IMG/VR virus record: IMGVR_UViG_3300035180_000820
Coordinates: 1-33,685 of that record
Strand: one strand, 5' to 3'
Source: a virus
Length of the DNA: 33,685 nucleotides
Notes under the pieces: generated by a model
The model's input: only the letters and a program-made list of their open reading frames with translations
Databases searched by the model: none
Told to the model about the DNA's origin: nothing
Translations under genes and position numbers: made by a program
Shown here: piece after piece, positions 22,736 to 29,812 of the stretch
How the letters are laid out: each line of letters opens with the position of its first letter
Position numbering within the stretch: position 1 is the first letter of the stretch

Positions 22736-22950
22736 CTGGGTCCTCCTCTTCTCAACTTGGAAAGCACCCTTGACAAATCCATAGAAGCTCTTTTGACAGC
22801 TGCGGTCTCAACCCCGCCAAAGTTCATCACATCATCGTATGCTGTCTTACCAAGATGGTTGCGAACGCTCTTTAATCCTTCAAGTTCTTTGACCCTAGCT
22901 AAGAACCTTAGTGTTTCTTGCTTTGCTTCTTTCAAGAGTTTTTCTTCCAT
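22732..22950 (-). CDS. Hypothetical helical protein, 72 residues
   Basis: The start is taken as ATG 22950 (MEEKLLKEAKQ) with AAGGAGAACGACAG upstream; a 23-residue extension without a ribosome site is discarded. The sequence is charged and helical: EEKLLKEAKQETLRFLARVKE, then KSVRNHLGKTAYDDVMNFGG and a basic C-terminus (LSRVLSKLRRGGPR). The function is unknown. It lies between two membrane protein genes and overlaps both. Confidence 0.6.
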   Translation of the reverse strand: MEEKLLKEAKQETLRFLARVKELEGLKSVRNHLGKTAYDDVMNFGGVETAAVKRASMDLSRVLSKLRRGGPR

Positions 22951-23252
22951 CTGTCGTTCTCCTTGGTAGTTTCTTCTACAATAATTAACCCATTTTCTCT
23001 TTTGATTACACGTATCCAAGGCCCAGGAGTTGGGTCAATGGCTAGTCTCCTAAACAGTTCCCCACTGAATCTATGACCAAAAATAGTAAACACATCATTC
23101 ATTGGGTTGTATACATTAGCAGCCATCATACTTAGCATGGTTCCTGGCATCAATATGAAGAAGGCCCATCTAACCCACCAAGGCATATAACAGCCTTCTG
23201 GGGTTTTGCTTAGGCTCTTGATGAAGTAAGCCAACTTGATATTCCAATTCAT
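22932..23252 (-). CDS. Membrane protein, 106 residues
   Basis: GATAAGGAGGTCAAAC precedes the ATG, and promoter-like site 6 lies 20 nt further upstream. A hydrophobic span follows a Trp-rich start (PWWVRWAFFILMPGTMLSMM, about residues 24-44). The remainder is soluble with a basic, then charged C-terminus (RRLAIDPTPGPWIRVIKRENG). With its own promoter it heads a run of small membrane and helical genes. The function is unknown. Confidence 0.65.
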   Translation of the reverse strand: MNWNIKLAYFIKSLSKTPEGCYMPWWVRWAFFILMPGTMLSMMAANVYNPMNDVFTIFGHRFSGELFRRLAIDPTPGPWIRVIKRENGLIIVEETTKENDRWKKNS

Positions 23253-23271
23253 GTTTGACCTCCTTATCTCT

Positions 23272-23300
23272 ATTATTCAGCTTAACATTAGAAAAATAAA
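23272..23300 (-). promoter_or_regulatory. Phage promoter motif, site 6
   Basis: Read leftward: TTTATTTTT, 10 nt, GCTGAATAAT. The -10-like half matches the consensus closely and the upstream half agrees at 7 of 9 positions, with the same 10-nt spacer. It lies between the stop of the 626-residue fusion gene (23303) and the ATG at 23252. Confidence 0.5.
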
Positions 23301-23302
23301 GA

Positions 23303-25183
23303 CTACAGCAATCCTCTCTTAACAACTGGGCCCAGGCCTACAAGCACTCCTTTGTCCATCATAGCGTTCTGAGCTTCTTCTCTGGGCCATAACCAAGGCT
23401 TCTCAGCATTGGGCCACAGCTCCCCTAGATACTCTGGAGGGAAGCAGGCCTTCCTCATCTGCCAAAGCACTTCCCAGTCAACTCCAACAGTTGACTCTTT
23501 ATGGTCTTCTTGTATGTGGCATATTTCTTCAGCCAGCCGGTCAATGTAGTAGCCAATGTACCTGTGCCTACGATACAGACCTTTGTAGGCACAAAGCGCA
23601 GATTCTAACAACCAGTAATCAACAGCTATGTGCGGGAATGTGGCTTTGACTAAATGGTACAGTTCGTCAAGGTCAGTGTTTAGTTCCTTGAGTATGTCCT
23701 TCGTCATCTTGGCATCAACATATTGGTCTTTGCTAACAGCGTAGCACAGCCCGTTCCTACTGCTGAGGGCATCGGGTAGGAACATGGTGTCTGCGAGTAT
23801 TGGCATGCCCATGCATCTGTGTAGAGTTTCAGTGTAGTAGAAGGCACTGTATCGGCCAAACCTGTCAAACTTCATAACTTCTTTCCAGACATTGTGGAAG
23901 TTGACGACAGGGTCTTCAGAGGTCAATAACTCTGCAAACCATTCTTCTTGGGTGCGCTGGCCTATGGCTGCCTTGTAGGATACAAACATGTCAACCAAAT
24001 GCCCTTTGCAGTATCTGCGGTCGGTTTCATACCGCAGTTCTCGCCAATGCTGTTTGTGCCACCGCTCAAGTCTCCCTAAATCAACCTTCTCAAACTCAGG
24101 GAATTCTTGCATAAACCAAAAGAGGCTACCAATTTGGTAGAACACCCCATACAACCAACAGACCCAATACTCCTGTTCCTTGCTGAGTTCATATCTGCGG
24201 AACAGATAGTTGATGGCAGGGTATGCTGGGTCAACGTCCCAGGTGACAGTTACAGCCGCATAGTAAAGCAGGAAAGCCTTCAGCCTGTTTTCTAATTTGC
24301 GGAAGTCAAGATGCTGTGCGACAGGAAAGTCTAGCCTGGGGTCAGACTGTACAGCTTCAGGTTGGAGTATTTCAGGGAATACAAGCTGAGGGCGCTGGAA
24401 TCTGAATTCTTTGGGGTATTCAAAGGACAAAGGGTATGTATTGTTGGGGTTCTGAACGTCTATGATTGTATATGGGGGTACTTCCTGGTGCTCAATAGTC
24501 ATTTGCATCCGCTCAGCTACCCTGTTGATGATGTCCTCTGTGCTAGCAAACCCTTTGACACCTAGCGAGGCAATGGAGAACAGCCACAGAGGCCTGATAT
24601 GGTCTCTGACGCATAACATAGGCAGCCAACGCCCCATTATGCCTAGAGCGAAGACGGGAGGTTCAATCCCGTGGATACGGTGCAGTGCTTTGCCAAGAGC
24701 ATTAGCCAGTGTGGCAGAGCTGCGGTCTTCAAGAGGGTCCTCTTTGATTGCTCTAAGCACGTGCTGTAGAATCACTTCAGAATCATTGTAGGAATTGGTC
24801 TTGATGCCATACTGGTTCTCGAATTCTTCCTTAGTGCCCATGGACACAAGTCCATTATGTACCAAGGAAACTTCTTCTGCCTCAAGTGGCTGGTTATTGG
24901 CATTGTCATCCCAGTCCCCGCTGGTAGAGTACCGGCAGTGCCCCAGGACTCGAACGTTGACCCCACCTATGGGCACTGACGTGTTGTACATATTGGTCTT
25001 GACAAATTCTGTAGCAGGCACAGGATGTTTGACAGTCACCAGGTTAGGCACCATGCCACTGCTCCAGGTCACACCAGTGGCATGCCTCCCCCTGACTTGG
25101 CTCTCAAGCAATAGAGCTTCAGTCAGCTTAGCATGATTTTCGTTGAATTCTCCTTCAACTACAAACCCAAATATGCCGCACAT
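23303..25183 (-). CDS. Glutamine amidotransferase (class II) fused to an amino acid:DNA transferase-like domain
   Basis: This is a 626-residue fusion. Residues 1 to about 200 are an Ntn-type glutaminase: MCGIFGF with the catalytic Cys exposed at position 2, RGRHATGV near 31, GHCRYSTSG near 82, NNQPLEA and VHNGLV near 98-112, and a DSEVI-like segment near 130. Residues about 285-610 follow a pattern I recall for the ADDT family (aGPT-Pplase clade 2): WDVDPAYPAINYLF, EQEYWVCWLYGVFY, TDRRYCKGHLVDMFVSYK, FGRYSAFYYTE, SSRNGLCYAV and ESALCAYKG. ADDT enzymes displace a phosphate on 5-(phospho)methyl-dU with an amine. The fusion suggests channelled ammonia as the nucleophile. AAGGAGG precedes the start. 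Confidence 0.7.
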   Translation of the reverse strand: MCGIFGFVVEGEFNENHAKLTEALLLESQVRGRHATGVTWSSGMVPNLVTVKHPVPATEFVKTNMYNTSVPIGGVNVRVLGHCRYSTSGDWDDNANNQPLEAEEVSLVHNGLVSMGTKEEFENQYGIKTNSYNDSEVILQHVLRAIKEDPLEDRSSATLANALGKALHRIHGIEPPVFALGIMGRWLPMLCVRDHIRPLWLFSIASLGVKGFASTEDIINRVAERMQMTIEHQEVPPYTIIDVQNPNNTYPLSFEYPKEFRFQRPQLVFPEILQPEAVQSDPRLDFPVAQHLDFRKLENRLKAFLLYYAAVTVTWDVDPAYPAINYLFRRYELSKEQEYWVCWLYGVFYQIGSLFWFMQEFPEFEKVDLGRLERWHKQHWRELRYETDRRYCKGHLVDMFVSYKAAIGQRTQEEWFAELLTSEDPVVNFHNVWKEVMKFDRFGRYSAFYYTETLHRCMGMPILADTMFLPDALSSRNGLCYAVSKDQYVDAKMTKDILKELNTDLDELYHLVKATFPHIAVDYWLLESALCAYKGLYRRHRYIGYYIDRLAEEICHIQEDHKESTVGVDWEVLWQMRKACFPPEYLGELWPNAEKPWLWPREEAQNAMMDKGVLVGLGPVVKRGLL

Positions 25184-25224
25184 GTCAGTGGTTTGCCCTC
25201 CTTGTCAGGTCAGCTCATAGATGG

Positions 25225-25383
25225 CTAATTTTTCTTCTGTTGCATCGCCCCAAAGACAAGGATGAGCACTAGCAGAAAGAACGTGGCAGCATCGAATCTC
25301 GCATAAGACAGAGCAATGAGCACAGCTACCCCAAACCCAATCAAAACACAGCCTTCCGCCAGCCACTTCAGTTGCTCAATCAT
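25225..25383 (-). CDS. Membrane protein with two hydrophobic segments, 52 residues
   Basis: The start is ATG 25383 (MIEQLKWLAEGC) with GTAGGAGAAACCCA upstream; a 10-residue upstream extension is rejected. Two hydrophobic stretches (VLIGFGVAVLIALSYARF and TFFLLVLILVFGAMQ) are separated by a short charged turn, and the end is basic (QQKKN): a two-pass small membrane protein. A holin-like role is possible on shape alone, but no lysis gene is adjacent. Confidence 0.6.
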   Translation of the reverse strand: MIEQLKWLAEGCVLIGFGVAVLIALSYARFDAATFFLLVLILVFGAMQQKKN

Positions 25384-25468
25384 TGGGTTTCTCCTACCTT
25401 TCTCAAGCTCCATGCTACTGCCAGCGCCACTTCCATACCAACCTCCCAGGTTAGAGCAGCACAGTTGC

Positions 25469-25511
25469 GGCCTGGCAGTGAGGGCTTTGCTGTCGCAGAC
25501 ACTGCCAGGCC
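25469..25511. repeat. Perfect 12-bp inverted repeat (hairpin 1 of a tandem pair)
   Basis: GGCCTGGCAGTG at 25469-25480 pairs exactly with its reverse complement at 25500-25511 around a 19-nt loop. It lies in the only sizeable gap of this part of the leftward operon, directly beside hairpin 2. No T-run follows on either strand, so a simple intrinsic terminator is unlikely; an RNA processing site, attenuator or factor-dependent terminator fits better. Confidence 0.7.
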
Positions 25512-25512
25512 C

Positions 25513-25555
25513 GTCAAACCCCTGTCTAGGCCCATCCCAGACATGGGGGTTTGAC
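25513..25555. repeat. 15-bp imperfect hairpin abutting a stop codon (hairpin 2)
   Basis: GTCAAACCCC then TGTCT pair with AGACA and GGGGTTTGAC, with a 2-nt bulge on one side and an 11-nt loop. The right arm ends at the first base of the stop codon of the 252-residue gene, so the RNA structure forms immediately as that message ends. Together with hairpin 1 it occupies 87 nt between the leftward genes starting at 26313 and 25383. Confidence 0.7.
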
Positions 25556-26313
25556 TATTCCTGTGGGGGTTCACTGGGGGCTGTCGAGCTTTCCAAGGGC
25601 AGAACAGCCTCCTGGGGCTTGTTTTCCTGCTTCTTCTCCTTCTTAGGAGGAGTCGATGGCTTGCGCACTGGCGCAGGATGGTTCTTGAGGTGTGTCTTGA
25701 TGGCCTCAACCAGGTCCTCCGGCTTGCCTACCCAGACTTTCTTGTCCTGGTAGCACAGGGCGATACCCTGCGGAGTACCATGGATGTGCAGGTTGCTGCA
25801 GTTTCCGCCACGGAGCCTGAAGTAGCGAGGGGTGTTGTCAGAATGCATCACCATCTCGCAGCCAATTTCATCATGGAGTATCTTGCTCAGCAGCTTCTCC
25901 CCCTTCGTCAAGTCTGGCAACTCTGTGGGGCGCAGAATGGACAGCCAGCTCACCTGCTCGACCTCCTGTGGGTCATACCGACGACCTTTGGGCCCAGGTT
26001 TGCCTTTCTCTTTCTTTTCCTGCGGCTTGGGTGCAGACTTGGTCTTAGCAGCCTTTGCTGGGGTTTCCTCCTTGACCGGAGCAGCCGTGGCAGCCTGTGC
26101 CTTTTCCTGGGCAGCAGCCTCCGCCGCTGCCTTCTTAATCTCTTCCACGTCCTTCTTTGTAATCCTCTTCACGTCTACCATTGTTTCCTCCTTTTGGCAC
26201 TGCTCTTTTACTGGGCACAGCTGGCAGGCTTGAGCTGCTGGGTCATAGTAACAGCCGAAACAGCTTTGGTTCTCTACCAGGCGTGTCAGTCGTTCAGTTA
26301 GGGCCTCGTCCAC
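25555..26313 (-). CDS. Lys/Pro/Ala-rich protein with N-terminal CFG-CxxC-C motif, 252 residues
   Basis: The GTG start has TAGGAG about 9 nt upstream and promoter-like site 3 before it. The N-terminus holds SCFGCYYDP...ACQLCPVKEQC (residues about 17-40), the same CFG-x9-11-CxxCPx4C arrangement that ends the gp32-like protein at 5404. A basic Ala/Lys/Pro linker (about 60-115) leads to a folded region (about 118-210: SWLSILRPTELPDL, YFRLRGGNCSNLHIHGT, GIALCYQDKKVWVG), and a Pro/Lys/Glu tail follows. The layout suggests a DNA- or SSB-associated accessory factor; no enzymatic motif is seen. Confidence 0.65.
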   Translation of the reverse strand: MDEALTERLTRLVENQSCFGCYYDPAAQACQLCPVKEQCQKEETMVDVKRITKKDVEEIKKAAAEAAAQEKAQAATAAPVKEETPAKAAKTKSAPKPQEKKEKGKPGPKGRRYDPQEVEQVSWLSILRPTELPDLTKGEKLLSKILHDEIGCEMVMHSDNTPRYFRLRGGNCSNLHIHGTPQGIALCYQDKKVWVGKPEDLVEAIKTHLKNHPAPVRKPSTPPKKEKKQENKPQEAVLPLESSTAPSEPPQE

Positions 26314-26334
26314 TTCTTTATCTCCTACACTTCT

Positions 26335-26363
26335 GGTATTCAGCTTTTCAGATAATAAGTTAA
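26335..26363 (-). promoter_or_regulatory. Phage promoter motif, site 3
   Basis: Read leftward: TTAACTTAT, 10 nt, GCTGAATACC. The downstream half is identical to site 2 on the other strand. It overlaps the SNF2 helicase stop codon (26360-26362) and lies about 22 nt before the GTG of the 252-residue gene. Confidence 0.7.
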
Positions 26364-27742
26364 GCAGCTTGAGACTGTAGCAGAGCCAGCAGTGTGTCCG
26401 CCGCTGGAGCTGGGGGGCTATCTACCTGACCAGCCGTTGCCGCCGACGCCATGCTTCTCTTGCCTTCTATCATGCTGTAAGCATACTCATCAACCGTCTT
26501 CGGGGCAAGCAAATACCAGCAGTTGACTGGCTGAGTTTGCCCAATTCTGTGTACCCTGTCCTCTGCTTGGTCGTGCTCTGCTGAGTTCCACCCTAGCTCT
26601 ACAAATGCCACGTTGGAGGCAGCTGTTAGAGTGAGACCCACTCCCGCAGCCTTCAGCGAGCAGATTATCAACTGGCAGTTGGGGTCGGTTTGGAATCTGT
26701 GCACTTGCTGATTCCTAACTTCTGCGCTGTCCTCCCCCAAAATGTGTGCTGAGTTAGGCCACAGCGCCAGCAGCTTGCGTTGAACTTCTACATGCTCGGC
26801 GAAGAGAACCAGCTTAGACCCAGTGGACAGAAACGTTTCCACCCAGTTCTGCACTCCTTGCAGTTTGCCCAGCCCAACCATCAGCCTCAATTGCTCCAGG
26901 CCTCCGAGCAAGGAGAAGTTTTCGTCCTTGCTATGCCTCAATATCTCCTTGACCTTTCGGTTGTAGTCTTCCAGGTTGCTCAGCTCCAGGTGTATTATGG
27001 TCCTCTGCTTTGCTGGCAGCTCCTTCAGCACATCTTTCTTCTCTCGACGCAAGTAGCACGACTGTCTCAGAGTAGCATTGAGCTTGGTCATGTTATGGAT
27101 GTTGATAGTCTTGAAAGAGCCTCCATTGCAGTATTGATGAGAAAACCACCAAAACCCGCCCAGAGCTTTCATTTGGTCTAGCATAGACAGCAGAGCAACC
27201 AGCTCGTCTGGCCGATTCAATATTGGTGTTCCTGTCAAAAGCAGCCGTATGTCAATCATGCTGGCAAGATGCTTGACGCTCCCTGTGCGTTGGGCCTTTG
27301 GGTTTTTGATGTAGTGTGCTTCGTCTAGCACCAGAGACTTGGCTCTCAACTCTATCAGCTTTCTGTGCCAATAGTATGCTATGTCATAATTCAGAATGAT
27401 TATGTCTGCGTCTATGTCATATGGGGATGTGCCTTGCAGCACCTGCGCTTTCCTAGCAGGCAGCCATTTGTGGGCTTCTTCCGCCCAGTTTAATTTCAAA
27501 GACGCTGGGCTGATAACAATACAAGGAAATGCCTTGTTGTGCTCTACGGTTGCCAAGGTCTGTATTGTTTTACCCAGGCCCATCTCGTCAGCAAGCAGCA
27601 CCCGTTTCCGGGATGACATATACCTCACGCCAGCAGCTTGATATCCTCTCAGCTTGCCAGCGAAGTTGGGGATGTCAATATCTGACTCATCCAAGGCATT
27701 CCTTGCAGGTTGTGCGTTGAACAGCTTATCCCATATGCCCAT
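26360..27742 (-). CDS. SNF2-family DNA helicase / translocase
   Basis: This is a 460-residue dsDNA translocase. Motif I DEMGLGKT is near 52, the DEAH box near 143, LTGTP near 171, and motif VI QAEDRVHRIGQTQPV near 395, so both RecA-like lobes are present. It has no accessory domain, like the compact SMARCAL1-like proteins in phages, which remodel forks or strip proteins from DNA. The start is taken as ATG 27742 (MGIWDKLF) with AGAGGTATAGAC; ATG 27769 would add 9 residues but lacks a site. The stop lies within promoter-like site 3. Confidence 0.9.
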   Translation of the reverse strand: MGIWDKLFNAQPARNALDESDIDIPNFAGKLRGYQAAGVRYMSSRKRVLLADEMGLGKTIQTLATVEHNKAFPCIVISPASLKLNWAEEAHKWLPARKAQVLQGTSPYDIDADIIILNYDIAYYWHRKLIELRAKSLVLDEAHYIKNPKAQRTGSVKHLASMIDIRLLLTGTPILNRPDELVALLSMLDQMKALGGFWWFSHQYCNGGSFKTINIHNMTKLNATLRQSCYLRREKKDVLKELPAKQRTIIHLELSNLEDYNRKVKEILRHSKDENFSLLGGLEQLRLMVGLGKLQGVQNWVETFLSTGSKLVLFAEHVEVQRKLLALWPNSAHILGEDSAEVRNQQVHRFQTDPNCQLIICSLKAAGVGLTLTAASNVAFVELGWNSAEHDQAEDRVHRIGQTQPVNCWYLLAPKTVDEYAYSMIEGKRSMASAATAGQVDSPPAPAADTLLALLQSQAA

Positions 27743-27762
27743 GTCTATACCTCTGCCAGCTG

Positions 27763-28044
27763 CTACCATAATTGTGCTGCAAATGCCTTCAGCACTTTCT
27801 CGCGCCAGGCATTGTAAGCGCTTTCTGTTACAAACCGAGTTCCACAGCCGCCCTTGTAAACATCAGAGAATCCACAGGCATATATGCCTTTAATTTCTCG
27901 TCCATCGTCTAGCAGGACATTGACCTGGTCGGCATAAGTGCCTGTAGACCCGCCAGAGAATGTTATCACACCATGCCCTGGTTCATTGGCCTGGTCCCCT
28001 GTGTAGTACACCCTGGTCCCCACTGGCAATTGTTCTATCTTCAT
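27763..28044 (-). CDS. Hypothetical beta-rich protein, 93 residues
   Basis: AAGGAGGAGCTGCC precedes the ATG. The sequence has many short strands and glycines (PVGTRVYYTGDQANEPGHGVI, VNVLLDDGREIKGI), typical of an SH3-like or small beta-barrel fold, and ends with a short helix (SAYNAWREKVLKAFAAQ). The YYTGDxANxPGxGxI stretch looks like other uncharacterised phage proteins I recall. The function is unknown. Confidence 0.6.
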   Translation of the reverse strand: MKIEQLPVGTRVYYTGDQANEPGHGVITFSGGSTGTYADQVNVLLDDGREIKGIYACGFSDVYKGGCGTRFVTESAYNAWREKVLKAFAAQLW

Positions 28045-28072
28045 GGCAGCTCCTCCTTCTTGGTTTCCTTGC

Positions 28073-28264
28073 TTATGCGTACCCCCATTCGAAAGCCTGC
28101 TCTGCCTCTTCCCAAGCTTCTGCTATATCTCCATGCCCTAACTCCCGAAGCATCGTAAGCAAGAAAGCATCCGCCAAAATATGGGCGTATTTCTTGTCGT
28201 TGACCTGCTCCGCCATTTGCCTCCAGAAAATTGATATTTGCTTCTCTTTGTCAACTTTGCTCAT
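28073..28264 (-). CDS. Small helical protein, 63 residues
   Basis: The start is taken as ATG 28264 (MSKVDKEKQISIF), which has AAGGAGGAGAAC upstream; the longer frame to 28381 has no site and reads through the next gene. The sequence is all helical and ends acidic with several Trp (EAWEEAEQAFEWGYA). It has no motif. Its position among small accessory genes gives no functional clue. Confidence 0.6.
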   Translation of the reverse strand: MSKVDKEKQISIFWRQMAEQVNDKKYAHILADAFLLTMLRELGHGDIAEAWEEAEQAFEWGYA

Positions 28265-28275
28265 GTTCTCCTCCT

Positions 28276-28479
28276 TCATTCGTATCCCTTGTACATGCCA
28301 TACTCCGGGCCGCATTCCGGGTTGGCCTTGGCTCTCCTGCGCTCTCTGCGAATTTGCCATTTTCTCTTCCAGTGAAACCACCTGTACCGTTTCTGGAGAT
28401 GGTACTTCCTGTTGTATGGCTTGCCCCAGCCTCCTATGAAGCGAGGATGATCAGGCTGGTCAGGCCTCCCATAACTCAT
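28276..28479 (-). CDS. Highly basic Arg/Lys/Trp-rich protein, 67 residues
   Basis: GGAGGCACAGC precedes the ATG. The centre (KPYNRKYHLQKRYRWFHWKR, then RRERRRAKANP) is very basic with Trp and Tyr, consistent with nucleic-acid binding. A Cys near the end (NPECGPEY) stands alone. No family is recognised. The neighbouring frame in 28476-28688 has no ribosome site and is treated as a shadow. Confidence 0.55.
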   Translation of the reverse strand: MSYGRPDQPDHPRFIGGWGKPYNRKYHLQKRYRWFHWKRKWQIRRERRRAKANPECGPEYGMYKGYE

Positions 28480-28497
28480 GCTGTGCCTCCTGGTCCT

Positions 28498-28719
28498 TCA
28501 GTCATAATATGCGTATGCCTTGCACCCGCTGAATGCTGTAGTCTCCTCTTCGGGCTGGTATCTGGTGCCATATATGCATTCGCACCCATACCACAAACAC
28601 CTCTGACACAGCTTGTGGTATATCCTCTCCGGGACTTCCTTCTGGTCCTGAGGAGGGACTGGCCTCCTCGGGGTCGTCGGTGGGTCAAACTTCCAGACTT
28701 TATTGGCCCGTTCGGTCAT
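28498..28719 (-). CDS. Small protein with CxxC...C...C cluster, 73 residues
   Basis: AGGAGGTGACAG precedes the ATG, the same leader as for the next gene upstream. KLCQRCLWYGCECIYG near residues 36-52 gives four Cys with CxxC, C and C spacing, and a further Cys lies near the end. The region around is Pro-rich and basic (PPTTPRRPVPPQDQKEVP). A metal site is likely; the fold is not recognised. It overlaps its upstream neighbour by 4 nt. Confidence 0.6.
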   Translation of the reverse strand: MTERANKVWKFDPPTTPRRPVPPQDQKEVPERIYHKLCQRCLWYGCECIYGTRYQPEEETTAFSGCKAYAYYD

Positions 28720-29072
28720 CTGTCACCTCCTGCTTGATACCTTGGGCTCAAACCATTCTTAGCAACGCTTCTCTCGATAGCCTGTCTTACCCGTGTGATC
28801 CCCATCCGGAGCAGCATGCTATCGCAATCCTCTATAGCACGTGCTTTGGTGTTCGCCCTAGTGGATATGCCAAACCCACTTTTGGCTTCCACTACGTGCC
28901 ACTTGCCCTTGTCACTACTCCCATCAATCCAGGTCTTGTACGCAAACAACTCCAGGTCCTCAAAGCCTGTGACAACCACCTTGTATGCCTTTGGCACCTC
29001 CACAAACTTCAGGTCGTTGTCCATATACACCATGGCCCAATACCTATTTTCTTTTCCTGGGGCTGGTTTCAT
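28716..29072 (-). CDS. Hypothetical protein, 118 residues
   Basis: GGAGGTGACAG precedes the ATG. Strand-helix alternation (RYWAMVYMDNDLKFVEVP, YKVVVTGFEDLELFAYK, KWHVVEAKSGFGIST, ARAIEDCDSMLLRMG) suggests a compact alpha/beta domain. The N-terminal segment resembles the start of the gene at 29069 only weakly. No motif identifies its role. It overlaps both neighbours by 4 nt. Confidence 0.6.
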   Translation of the reverse strand: MKPAPGKENRYWAMVYMDNDLKFVEVPKAYKVVVTGFEDLELFAYKTWIDGSSDKGKWHVVEAKSGFGISTRANTKARAIEDCDSMLLRMGITRVRQAIERSVAKNGLSPRYQAGGDR

Positions 29073-29281
29073 CTGTCACCTCCATGTGGTAATGCTATTA
29101 TCTTTTTGAGCACTTGAAAGAGCGCATCAACTGCTTCGCTCTCGGTGCTGTACAGGCTGGTGGTCTGTGTATGTGGGGTTGATATCTTGAGCATCCACTG
29201 CTGTTTCTTTGCTGGGGCATGAGTTACCTCGAGCTTGAGCTTGACCCCCTGCACCTTCACCTTAGTCACCATGCTCTTCAT
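29069..29281 (-). CDS. Hypothetical protein, 70 residues
   Basis: The start is ATG 29281 with GGGAGAGCAAA upstream, overlapping the previous stop by 4 nt; the longer frame to 29335 is rejected for lack of a site. The composition is beta-like first (TKVKVQGVKLKLEVTHAP; QWMLKISTPHTQTTS), then helical (EAVDALFQVLKKI). It is probably a small alpha/beta fold. No function is evident. Confidence 0.6.
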   Translation of the reverse strand: MKSMVTKVKVQGVKLKLEVTHAPAKKQQWMLKISTPHTQTTSLYSTESEAVDALFQVLKKIIALPHGGDR

Positions 29282-29781
29282 TTTGCTCTCCCTCTCCTGC
29301 TCCGGTGGAATGCACCACACTCCCGGCAATACCACCCATCCGCAAGTTTATCGTCTTGGATGACGTTCTCCCAGTAGTCGAGCTTTTCCATTGCTCTTAT
29401 TTCAGAGCGGCAGCTTGCTTCCAGCTCGGCCAATGCCTTTGTGTCTGCCTCATACATCTTTTTGGCCTCTTCGGCATCGTCTACATTGCGTTCATAGTCC
29501 TCCAACTCCGTCATGTCTCTGAGTGTAGAGACTGACATCCATCCTCCAGACCTCCCAAACTGTACAAGCCTGGCGTCTTTGCCGAAGAGGCGTTCGATTT
29601 CTACGGTCATGTCCTCCCAGAACATGTCAAACGCCCTGTCACGTATTTTGTCCACGGCGTGGTCTGCTGTGGCCTCGTCACAGTGGTACTTCTCCATGAA
29701 GTCATACGCATCGAACATCCCAGGGCACTTGATGTTTATGCAGGGCCAGTATGCTCTCTCATAATACCGTTTCTCTGCCAT
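29278..29781 (-). CDS. Hypothetical protein with terminal Cys pairs, 167 residues
   Basis: The start is ATG 29781 (MAEKRYYERAYWP) with AGAAGGAGGTGTAAG upstream. An N-terminal CINIKC, a central acidic helical part (DDAEEAKKMYEADTKALAEL) and a C-terminal WYCRECGAFHRS zinc-ribbon half are visible. The N- and C-terminal Cys pairs could form one site. LVQFGRSGGWMSV in the middle looks like a conserved turn. The protein family is unknown. A long frame to 30051 exists but is only overlap. Confidence 0.6.
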   Translation of the reverse strand: MAEKRYYERAYWPCINIKCPGMFDAYDFMEKYHCDEATADHAVDKIRDRAFDMFWEDMTVEIERLFGKDARLVQFGRSGGWMSVSTLRDMTELEDYERNVDDAEEAKKMYEADTKALAELEASCRSEIRAMEKLDYWENVIQDDKLADGWYCRECGAFHRSRRGRAK

Positions 29782-29812
29782 CTTACACCTCCTTCTGCCC
29801 GTGGTGTTGGCC

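Noticed and set aside
28476-28688. Leftward Arg-rich frame overlapping 28498-28719
   Set aside because: It has no ribosome site; the competing frame has AGGAGGTGACAG and a Cys cluster.
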